A stretch of 7,655 nt of DNA from Lutibacter sp. UBA4458 (GTDB lineage Bacteria > Bacteroidota > Bacteroidia > Flavobacteriales > Flavobacteriaceae), in NCBI GenBank assembly GCA_002390165.1, contig DGOU01000160.1:1-7655 (forward strand), given 5' to 3'. A model generated the notes under the pieces. The model was not told where the DNA came from. It did no database searches and was given only the letters and a program-made list of their open reading frames with translations. The position numbers were made by a program, and so were the translations under genes. This document shows, piece after piece, positions 1 to 5,653 of the stretch (the stretch's first letter is position 1; each line of letters starts with the position of its first letter).

Positions 1-1733
1 CCAGCAGTCATAATTAAATCAGCAAACTCATCAATAACTAAAACAATATATGGTAAATATCGATGATCATTTTCAGGGTTTAATTTACGAGCTTTAAATT
101 TGGTATTGTATTCTTTAATGTTACGAACCATTGCTGTTTTTAGCAAATCGTAACGATTATCCATTTCAATACACAGTGAATTTAAAGTGTTAATTACTTT
201 AGTTGTGTCTGTAATAATAGCTTCTTCAGTATCGGGCAATTTTGCCAAATAATGACGTTCAATTTTGTTAAATAAAGTGAGTTCTACTTTTTTAGGATCA
301 ACCAATACAAATTTAACTTCTGCAGGATGTTTTTTATATAATAAGGAAGTTAATACGGCATTTAAACCAACCGATTTACCTTGTCCGGTAGCACCAGCCA
401 TTAATAAATGAGGCATTTTTGCTAAGTCCACTACAAAAGTTTCGTTAGAAATTGTTTTACCTAAGGCAATAGGTAATTCCATTTCAGAATTTTGAAATTT
501 AGTAGAAGAAATAACCGATTTCATAGAAACCATAGTTGGTTTTTTATTTGGCACTTCAATACCTATAGTTCCTTTTCCTGGAATTGGAGCAATAATTCGA
601 ATTCCTAATGCGGATAATGATAAAGCAATATCGTCTTCTAAGTTTTTAATTTTTGAAATTCGAACTCCAGCTTCAGGAACAATTTCATATAACGTTACTG
701 TTGGCCCAACGGTAGCTTTTATTCGGTCAATTCCAATTTTATAATTGTTTAAGGTTTCAACAATTTTATTTTTGTTAATTTCTAATTCTTCTTGATTAAC
801 AGAAATACTTTCATTATAGGTTTTTAAAAGATTTAAAGTAGGAAATTTATACTCACTTAACTCTAAAGTTGGGTCAAATTCTCCAAAGTCCTTCACTAAT
901 TTATTGGATAAATTTTCCACAACTTTATCTTCATCTACAATTTTATCTACATCAATTTCAACGTCATCTTCCGTTTCTATATTTTCGTTTGTATTTTTGC
1001 TTTTTATGTCTAATTCAATAGCATCATTAGAAATATTATTTTTTGGCTTTTCAGTAATACTATCCGCTTCAGGTTTTACAGTAGTATTTGTTTTTTGATT
1101 TGCTAGAATGGCATCTTCATTGGTTAAATCGTCTTTTGTTATGCCAGAATTTTTATTTGTAAGTTTATCTAATGTAATTTTAAAACGAATTACTAAATAA
1201 GAGAAAAATAAAAACAACAAGACTAAAATTAATCCTGTTTTCCCTAAAAATTGTTGAAGGTATAAATTTATTTGATAGCCTATTACCCCAGCTAATAAGG
1301 CATTTTTATTTGCTAAAAATCCAAAGGAAATAGAAATCCAAATTATTCCTAAAATTCCCCAACCCCATAAATTTATTATTTTTTTAAAATTTCCTTTTAT
1401 TAAAATGGCTAAACCGGATAAAAAAAGTAAAATTGGAATATAAATAGCAGAAATTCCGAAACCTTTATAAACCAAAATTTGGCTCAAACTTGCTCCGATT
1501 TTTCCCAATAAGTTTTTTACGGTTATGCTTTTATTTGAAAAATGGGCAAGCTGGCTTTGATCTTGTTGCCAATTAAAAAAATAAGATATTATAGAAAAAA
1601 ATAAAAATATAGCAAATAAAACAATAAATAACCCAAATACAGTGTGGGTTTGCCTGCTTCCAAAAAACACTTTTGTTTTTTGAAATTGTGGTTTTGAAGG
1701 AGCTTTTTTAATTGTTTTTTTCTTTTTTGCCAT
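1..1733 (-). CDS. ftsK: DNA translocase FtsK/SpoIIIE, 3' (C-terminal) part beyond the window
   Basis: Membrane-anchored ATP-driven DNA pump that acts at the division septum to clear and segregate chromosome ends. The reading frame is open from the ATG at 1733-1731 to the window edge: 577 full codons, so I estimate some 200-250 C-terminal residues (rest of the motor and the DNA-reading gamma domain) are missing. Seen: a Lys-rich N-terminus (MAKKKKTIKK); four or so membrane helices at about residues 32-53, 92-112, 121-140 and 166-183; a disordered acidic linker at about 185-285; then the FtsK motor, with Walker A GATGQGKS at 447-454 (Lys453, Ser454) and Walker B ending in Asp568-Glu569 (VLVIDEFAD). 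The linker is much shorter than in E. coli FtsK, as is usual outside proteobacteria. The gene lies 52 bases after the kinase gene with no visible terminator between, so read-through from tpx is possible in addition to its own promoter candidate. Confidence 0.97.
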   Translation of the reverse strand, partial: MAKKKKTIKKAPSKPQFQKTKVFFGSRQTHTVFGLFIVLFAIFLFFSIISYFFNWQQDQSQLAHFSNKSITVKNLLGKIGASLSQILVYKGFGISAIYIPILLFLSGLAILIKGNFKKIINLWGWGILGIIWISISFGFLANKNALLAGVIGYQINLYLQQFLGKTGLILVLLFLFFSYLVIRFKITLDKLTNKNSGITKDDLTNEDAILANQKTNTTVKPEADSITEKPKNNISNDAIELDIKSKNTNENIETEDDVEIDVDKIVDEDKVVENLSNKLVKDFGEFDPTLELSEYKFPTLNLLKTYNESISVNQEELEINKNKIVETLNNYKIGIDRIKATVGPTVTLYEIVPEAGVRISKIKNLEDDIALSLSALGIRIIAPIPGKGTIGIEVPNKKPTMVSMKSVISSTKFQNSEMELPIALGKTISNETFVVDLAKMPHLLMAGATGQGKSVGLNAVLTSLLYKKHPAEVKFVLVDPKKVELTLFNKIERHYLAKLPDTEEAIITDTTKVINTLNSLCIEMDNRYDLLKTAMVRNIKEYNTKFKARKLNPENDHRYLPYIVLVIDEFADLIMTA

Positions 1734-1749
1734 TTATATAAGTATCACA

Positions 1750-1757
1750 CAAAAATA
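1750..1757 (-). promoter_or_regulatory. candidate -7 box for ftsK
   Basis: On the minus strand this reads TATTTTTG, a full match to the Bacteroidota -7 consensus TAnnTTTG, ending 16 bases before the ftsK ATG. No TTG-like -33 element is visible at the right distance in this very AT-rich stretch, so the match could be chance. If real, it gives ftsK a promoter independent of tpx and the kinase gene. Confidence 0.35.
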
Positions 1758-1785
1758 TAAAATAAAAGAGATAAAAATTAAATTA

Positions 1786-2154
1786 CTACATAAATTTAGG
1801 AATGTATATAAATAAACCAATAATTATAGCAATTATAGCCGCAAAAAAAGCTGCTCCTGCAGAAATATCTTTAATGAAACCAATTTTTTCGTGATAGGCT
1901 GGATGCACAAAATCAGCCATCTTTTCTATACCTGTATTTAATGATTCTGCTACCAAAATGAGTCCAATAGCTAATGTCTGGAACATCCATTCGGTAGCAG
2001 AAAGATGCATTATAAACCCAATAATTGTCATAACAAACGCTATAATTACTTGGGCTATAATACTATTTTCAGTGGTAATTAAAATCCAAAATCCTTTAGC
2101 GGCATATTTAAATGCTTTAATTCGATTGATTATAAATTTACTCACTTTTGTCAT
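1786..2154 (-). CDS. dgkA: diacylglycerol kinase family protein (DgkA/undecaprenol kinase type)
   Basis: Small integral membrane kinase that phosphorylates diacylglycerol or undecaprenol, feeding phosphatidate or the carrier lipid of wall synthesis back into use. At 122 residues it has the usual family length. Seen: an amphipathic N-terminus, ENS at 29-31 (Glu29 aligns with a metal/ATP residue of E. coli DgkA), membrane helices at about 33-50, 57-74 and 100-117, the signature AESLNTGIEKMAD at 69-81 (Glu70, Asn73, Glu77, Asp81) and the KDISAGA motif at 95-101 (Lys95, Asp96). All key family residues are present. Which lipid is used cannot be read from the sequence; Gram-positive members of this fold are mainly undecaprenol kinases. 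The ATG follows the tpx stop codon with no gap (TAAATG), which implies cotranscription and probably translational coupling. The small open frame on the opposite strand here is a shadow. Confidence 0.93.
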   Translation of the reverse strand: MTKVSKFIINRIKAFKYAAKGFWILITTENSIIAQVIIAFVMTIIGFIMHLSATEWMFQTLAIGLILVAESLNTGIEKMADFVHPAYHEKIGFIKDISAGAAFFAAIIAIIIGLFIYIPKFM

Positions 2155-2652
2155 TTAAAGTGCTTTTAAAGCTTCTTCGTAGTTAGGTTCATCTACAATT
2201 TCTGGAACTTGTTGTGTGTAAGTCACTTTTCCTTCTTCATCCACAATTACAATTGCACGAGAAAGAAGATGAGCAAGTGGTCCGTTTTTTATAGTAGCTC
2301 CATAAGATTTTCCAAATTTTCCTTTAGCAAAATCAGATAAGGTAATAACGTTATCTAAACCTTCAGCTCCACAAAAACGAGCTTGAGCAAATGGTAAATC
2401 TCTAGAAATACATAGTACTTTTGTGTTTTCTAATTCTCCGGCTTCCTTATTAAAACGTCTTACAGATGCTGCACAAGTACCAGTATCTAAACTTGGAAAA
2501 ATATTTAAAATTAATTTTGATCCTTTAAAGTCTTTTAATTTTGCTTTAGATAAATCTGCTTTTATTAAATTGAATTTAGGAGCTTTACTTCCTACTTTAG
2601 GTAATTTTCCAATAGTTTTAAATGGATTTCCTTTTAAGGTTATTTTAGTCAT
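2155..2652 (-). CDS. tpx: thiol peroxidase Tpx (atypical 2-Cys peroxiredoxin)
   Basis: Reduces H2O2 and preferentially organic hydroperoxides using a peroxidatic cysteine, then is recycled by thioredoxin. The 165 residues match the family length. Seen: the PxxxTxxC active site PSLDTGTC at 53-60, with peroxidatic Cys60 and Thr57; the resolving cysteine Cys94 in the motif DLPFAQARFC (85-94), giving the 34-residue spacing typical of Tpx (Cys61/Cys95 in E. coli); and Arg132 in SRA, which aligns with the conserved active-site arginine. Cys81 is the third cysteine often seen in the family. There is no signal peptide, so a cytoplasmic location is expected. The gene is preceded by a hairpin terminator and by a good -7 box, so it probably starts its own transcript, shared with the kinase gene directly downstream. 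The annotated ATG fits the usual N-terminus (MTKITLKGNP). Confidence 0.97.
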   Translation of the reverse strand: MTKITLKGNPFKTIGKLPKVGSKAPKFNLIKADLSKAKLKDFKGSKLILNIFPSLDTGTCAASVRRFNKEAGELENTKVLCISRDLPFAQARFCGAEGLDNVITLSDFAKGKFGKSYGATIKNGPLAHLLSRAIVIVDEEGKVTYTQQVPEIVDEPNYEEALKAL

Positions 2653-2674
2653 AATAGTTTTTTTTATTAGAAAT

Positions 2675-2682
2675 CAAAGTTA
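2675..2682 (-). promoter_or_regulatory. candidate -7 box for tpx
   Basis: On the minus strand this reads TAACTTTG, an exact TAnnTTTG match, ending 22 bases before the tpx ATG, so the untranslated leader would be about 15-18 bases. The region where a -33 TTTG would lie falls inside the hairpin at 2694-2723 and shows only a T-run, not a clean TTG. A promoter directly behind the terminator makes functional sense because it restarts transcription for tpx. Confidence 0.5.
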
Positions 2683-2693
2683 GTTTAAAAAGT

Positions 2694-2723
2694 AAAAACT
2701 CCCGAATATTTTCGAGAGTTTTT
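2694..2723 (-). terminator. hairpin terminator after the peroxiredoxin gene
   Basis: Two 12-base arms (2694-2705 and 2712-2723) pair with a single C-A mismatch around a six-base loop. The core CTC/GAG and CGA/TCG pairs are flanked by five A-T pairs. On the minus strand the stem is followed by ACTTTTT, a short T-tract. It sits 22 bases past the stop of the peroxiredoxin gene (2746) and separates it from tpx. The A/T-flanked stem would look like a terminator on either strand, but only the minus strand has a gene ending here. Confidence 0.75.
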
Positions 2724-2745
2724 ATCATTTTTATTTTTGATTTAA

Positions 2746-3378
2746 TTAGTGTTTTGCTAAATAATCTGCAACTCCTTCGTGTGTGGCTTTTAAACCTTCT
2801 TTTTCAGAGTTCCAGTTTGCAGGGCAAGCTTCTCCATGTTCTTCTGTAAATTGTAATGCGTCTACCATTCTAATAGCTTCATCCACATTTCTTCCTAAAG
2901 GTAAATCGTTTACAATTTGATGACGAACAATTCCTTCTTTGTCTATTAAAAATAAACCACGATAAGCTATTAATTCTCCTTCAGCTTGTAATTCATCATT
3001 ATCATCATAAAAATAATCACCTGCTAAAACATCATAATTCTTTGAAATTGTTTTGTTTGTGTCCGCAACAATTGGATAGGTGACACCTTGAATACCTCCT
3101 TGGTTTTTAGGCATTTGTAACCATCCCCAGTGAGATTGTTCAGTGTCTGTTGAAGCCGCAACCACTTGTACGTTTCTTTTTTCAAATTCTGCTAATTTTT
3201 CTTGAAATGCAAATAACTCAGTTGGGCAAACAAAAGTAAAATCTTTTGGGTAAAAGAATAAAACCACATATTTGTTTCCTTCAAATTGGTCTAAAGAATA
3301 ATTTTCAACAAATTCATTTCCGTTTACAACTGCTTGTGCATTAAATTTAGGAGCTTTTTTACCTACTAATACTGCCAT
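2746..3378 (-). CDS. typical 2-Cys peroxiredoxin (AhpC/Prx1 subfamily)
   Basis: Cytoplasmic thioredoxin-dependent peroxidase for H2O2 and small hydroperoxides, normally a dimer or a ring of dimers. Seen in 210 residues: the active site PKDFTFVC at 44-51 (Thr48, peroxidatic Cys51) followed by PTEL; the conserved active-site Arg140 in RGLFLID; and resolving Cys185 in the C-terminal motif GEACPANW. Two features linked in this subfamily to easy over-oxidation are present in altered form: GGIQ at 94-97 in place of GGLG, and a C-terminal extension with YL (206-207) in place of YF. Compared with eukaryotic Prx1 there is an insertion of about ten residues around 118-134 (GDYFYDDNDEL), which I recall as usual in Bacteroidota members. 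The C-terminus (ANWN through AKH) supports thioredoxin-type rather than AhpF-type recycling, and no ahpF is visible nearby. The N-terminus MAVLVGKKAP fits the family start. Confidence 0.96.
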   Translation of the reverse strand: MAVLVGKKAPKFNAQAVVNGNEFVENYSLDQFEGNKYVVLFFYPKDFTFVCPTELFAFQEKLAEFEKRNVQVVAASTDTEQSHWGWLQMPKNQGGIQGVTYPIVADTNKTISKNYDVLAGDYFYDDNDELQAEGELIAYRGLFLIDKEGIVRHQIVNDLPLGRNVDEAIRMVDALQFTEEHGEACPANWNSEKEGLKATHEGVADYLAKH

Positions 3379-3417
3379 TTTTTATATTTTTAAAGTGAAT
3401 ATTTATTTTTATGTAAA

Positions 3418-3425
3418 CAAAAGTA
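3418..3425 (-). promoter_or_regulatory. candidate -7 box for the peroxiredoxin gene
   Basis: On the minus strand this reads TACTTTTG, a full TAnnTTTG match, ending 39 bases before the peroxiredoxin ATG at 3378. The leader that follows is A/T-rich without a Shine-Dalgarno sequence, as is normal in this phylum. No clear -33 TTG is visible. I see no obvious OxyR-type dyad in the 128-base divergent region. Confidence 0.45.
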
Positions 3426-3506
3426 AGGAATTAAAAGTGGTTTTAAAATTGAGGTTATTTTTATATTTTATGAAGATATAAGTTTTATTTATGGTAATAG
3501 TTTTAA

Positions 3507-4913
3507 ATGAAAATTTCTTTAATTATTCATGTATCTTCGCAAAAAAAAATATTTTTGAAGCTTAAAAATTACACATCCGAATTTAAAAATAATTTAAAAT
3601 TAGCCACTCCTATTATGATGGGGTCTCTAGGTCATTTATTAGTTGGTTTAATGGATGACGTTATGGTTGGTAGATTAGGTCCAGTACAATTAGCTGCAAC
3701 TTCTTTAGGAAATAGCTTAGTTTTTATTGCTTTATCTATAGGAATAGGATTTTCATTTGCTATTACACCCTTAATTGCTGAATCGGATGGTGAAAACAAT
3801 AAGGAAAAAGGTAGGCGTATTTTTCAGCATGGACTAATTTTAATGACTATTATTGGAGTTGTAATGTATGTGTTATTGCTTTTTTTAAAACCTATTTTAT
3901 ATCATTTAGATCAACCAGAAGAAGTAGTAAAATTAGCAATTCCTTATTTTGAAATTGTAGCTATTTCTATGATTCCTTTAATGATTTTTCAAGGTTTAAA
4001 ACAATTTGCAGATGGTTTATCGCAAACTAAGTATTCCATGTATGCAACTATTTTAACTAACGTGGTTAATATCAGCTTAAATTTTGCTTTAATTTATGGG
4101 TTTTGGATTTTTCCAAGATTAGAGCTTGTTGGTGCAGCAATTGGAACGTTGGTTTCTAGAACAGTAATGGTAATTTTTCTTTATTTAGTATTAAAAAATA
4201 AATCAAAATTTGCACCTTATATGCATATTTTAAAATTTAAAGAAATTAAACGCAAAGTGTTTAATAAGATTATAAGTTTAGGCTTTCCAACAGCTTTGCA
4301 AATGTTGTTTGAAGTTGGTTTATTTACTTCTTCTGTTTTATTAGCGGGAACATTTGGCGCTTTGCCTCAGGCAGCAAATCAAATAGCTTTAAAATTAGCT
4401 TCAACTACATTTATGGTAGCGGTTGGTTTAGGGGTGGCTGCAACAATTAGGGTTGGAAACCAAAAAGGATTAGGTAATTTTAGAGAATTAAGACGCATAG
4501 CATTTTCAAATTTTTTATTAGTAATGGTAATTATGTTTGGTTTTTCTATAACTTTTATGTTATTAAAAAATGAATTACCATGGATTTTTACTGAAAACTT
4601 AGAAGTTATAAAAATTGCTTCTGGTTTATTGGTAATTGCTGGGTTTTTCCAACTCTCTGATGGATTACAAGCTGTAATTTTAGGTGGTTTACGTGGCTTA
4701 CAAGATGTTAACATTCCTTCTTTTATTACATTTATAGCGTATTGGATAATAGGCTTTCCTATTTGTTATTATCTAGGAACTGTAATTAATTTGGGTGCTT
4801 TTGGAATTTGGATTGGCTTACTTTCAGCATTAACGTCATCGGCATTAATGCTATTTTTTAGATTTAATTATTTATCGAATAAATTAATACAAACAAAACA
4901 TGAACTTACCTAA
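3507..4913 (+). CDS. MATE-family multidrug/cation antiporter
   Basis: Inner-membrane exporter that uses a Na+ or H+ gradient to expel cationic drugs or metabolites (NorM/DinF superfamily). The 468 residues give the usual twelve membrane helices in two related halves. Seen: the first helix region TPIMMGSLGHLLVGLMDD at 34-51 with acidic Asp50-Asp51, the following MVGRLGP, the loop PLIAESDGENN at 88-98, and, in the second half, ALPQAANQIALKL at 285-297 and the family signature GGLRGLQDVNIPS at 393-405. The substrate cannot be read from the sequence. The ATG at 3507 adds about 17 residues (MKISLIIHVSSQKKIF) that do not look like the usual family start, and a promoter-like TATCTTCG lies inside this stretch. 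The TTG at 3555-3557, giving MKLKNYTSEFK, is a credible alternative start. The 3' end overlaps the next gene by 14 bases. Confidence 0.93.
   Translation: MKISLIIHVSSQKKIFLKLKNYTSEFKNNLKLATPIMMGSLGHLLVGLMDDVMVGRLGPVQLAATSLGNSLVFIALSIGIGFSFAITPLIAESDGENNKEKGRRIFQHGLILMTIIGVVMYVLLLFLKPILYHLDQPEEVVKLAIPYFEIVAISMIPLMIFQGLKQFADGLSQTKYSMYATILTNVVNISLNFALIYGFWIFPRLELVGAAIGTLVSRTVMVIFLYLVLKNKSKFAPYMHILKFKEIKRKVFNKIISLGFPTALQMLFEVGLFTSSVLLAGTFGALPQAANQIALKLASTTFMVAVGLGVAATIRVGNQKGLGNFRELRRIAFSNFLLVMVIMFGFSITFMLLKNELPWIFTENLEVIKIASGLLVIAGFFQLSDGLQAVILGGLRGLQDVNIPSFITFIAYWIIGFPICYYLGTVINLGAFGIWIGLLSALTSSALMLFFRFNYLSNKLIQTKHELT
3532..3539 (+). promoter_or_regulatory. candidate -7 box for the MATE gene, inside its longest reading frame
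   Basis: TATCTTCG followed by CA differs from TAnnTTTG at one base. It would start transcription near 3545, downstream of the ATG at 3507 and about ten bases before the TTG at 3555. No TTG-like -33 box is found at the expected distance, so support is moderate at best. A weaker one-mismatch box (TAAGTTTT) lies at 3479-3486, upstream of the ATG. Confidence 0.35.
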
Positions 4914-5130
4914 ATTTTTATTGGGAGATAATACTGATTTTACGGATGATATATTTATTATTCATACCGAATTTCCTCGTTTTATAATCAATTTAAAAGA
5001 TGACGAAATTGAATGGCTTGAAGAATTTAAAAATGAAGATGAAGAAGAATTATCTGTTGAAGTAGCTACGTTAATTGAATTAGCAAGTGGTTTTTATGAT
5101 AGAGAAATGGAAAGGTACGAAGGTAACTAA
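4900..5130 (+). CDS. small acidic protein of unknown function
   Basis: A 76-residue soluble protein without signal peptide or membrane segment. I recall similar short proteins in other Flavobacteriaceae but know no function or named domain. It is strongly acidic: 22 Asp/Glu against 6 Lys/Arg, with the densest run at 34-50 (NEDEEE at 45-50). The N-terminal half has alternating hydrophobic stretches (DIFIIHTEFPRFIINL at 17-32) that suggest two beta strands, while the C-terminal half (51-72) looks helical. The start ATG lies within the last codons of the MATE gene (14-base overlap, different frame), so the two are cotranscribed and probably translationally coupled. Its TAA stop overlaps the stop of the convergent gene on the other strand. 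The overlap, plausible composition and matching strand argue that it is real rather than a chance frame. Confidence 0.8.
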   Translation: MNLPKFLLGDNTDFTDDIFIIHTEFPRFIINLKDDEIEWLEEFKNEDEEELSVEVATLIELASGFYDREMERYEGN

Positions 5131-5648
5131 TTTTGCTTTTTAATATGAAGGCTTATTATAAGATGAAATGCCTGTCCAACCCAATCATCTCGTTCAATTC
5201 TTCCAGGGAAAAATTTTAATATTTCGGTAATTTTATTGATATCGGCACTATTAAAATTGTTAATTTGCTCATAAGTGTATATTCCCAAATTATTTAACTT
5301 TATTTCTATCGCGGAACCTATTCCTTTAATTTTCTTTAAATTATTTTTATTTTTTTCTTCTGCAATTCCAATTCGGTTAAAATTTAAACCTTTGTCATGT
5401 GCATTTTTAGGAGTTGTTTGCACAAATTGTTTTCCGCCGCGTTCAAATGTTTTTGTAGCTCTAATTTTCGGTTTAGAATCGGTTAGTTTTAAATCGTCTT
5501 TTTTTATATGAGAAATTTTAGGCATAGTTTCCTTTTTTGAAGGAATAAATTTCCCAAAATACAAGCCAATTAAAAATGCACCCAGCAACCAAATAAAAAG
5601 TTCAAATAATTGCCAAAAAGTGGTATTTAAAAAAATAGTTAGTGCCAT
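5127..5648 (-). CDS. membrane-anchored helix-hairpin-helix domain protein
   Basis: A 173-residue protein whose exact role I do not know. Seen in order: one N-terminal membrane helix at about residues 10-32 (FWQLFELFIWLLGAFLIGLYFG); a basic, low-complexity linker at about 37-100; and a C-terminal helix-hairpin-helix domain with the signature LKKIKGIGSAIEIKLNNLGI at 104-123, then YTYEQINNF and the ending GRIERDDWVGQA at 149-160. The KGIG..IE.KL..LGI pattern is that of the HhH domain found in some ribosomal L21- and NADH dehydrogenase-linked fusions and in free-standing proteins; HhH domains generally bind DNA non-specifically or mediate protein contacts. With one membrane helix the HhH part would most simply lie in the cytoplasm. 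It starts five bases after the stop of the OmpA-like gene, so both are probably one operon. Its TAG stop overlaps the stop of the convergent small gene by sharing four bases. Confidence 0.87.
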   Translation of the reverse strand: MALTIFLNTTFWQLFELFIWLLGAFLIGLYFGKFIPSKKETMPKISHIKKDDLKLTDSKPKIRATKTFERGGKQFVQTTPKNAHDKGLNFNRIGIAEEKNKNNLKKIKGIGSAIEIKLNNLGIYTYEQINNFNSADINKITEILKFFPGRIERDDWVGQAFHLIISLHIKKQN

Positions 5649-5653
5649 AATAT

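Noticed and set aside
904..1098. Ser/Phe-rich 64-residue open frame on the plus strand
   Set aside because: It is antisense to the acidic linker of ftsK; its composition (runs of Ser, Thr, Phe) is what reversed Glu/Asp/Lys codons give, and it has no promoter or leader.
1958..2158. 66-residue plus-strand frame opposite the lipid kinase gene
   Set aside because: It is a shadow of the kinase gene, which carries all its family motifs; hydrophobic residues arise from reading membrane-helix codons in reverse.
2423..2683. 86-residue plus-strand frame opposite tpx
   Set aside because: It is a shadow of tpx; no family resemblance and no leader of its own.
3379..3506. Possible OxyR/PerR-type operator in the divergent peroxiredoxin/MATE region
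   Set aside because: I looked for dyads with the usual spacing and found only short A/T matches, nothing above background.
4379..4714. 111-residue minus-strand frame inside the MATE gene
   Set aside because: It lies wholly within a clear transporter gene and has a mixed, domain-less composition.
5275..5511. 78-residue plus-strand frame opposite the HhH gene
   Set aside because: It is antisense to the recognisable KGIG helix-hairpin-helix domain and has no independent support.
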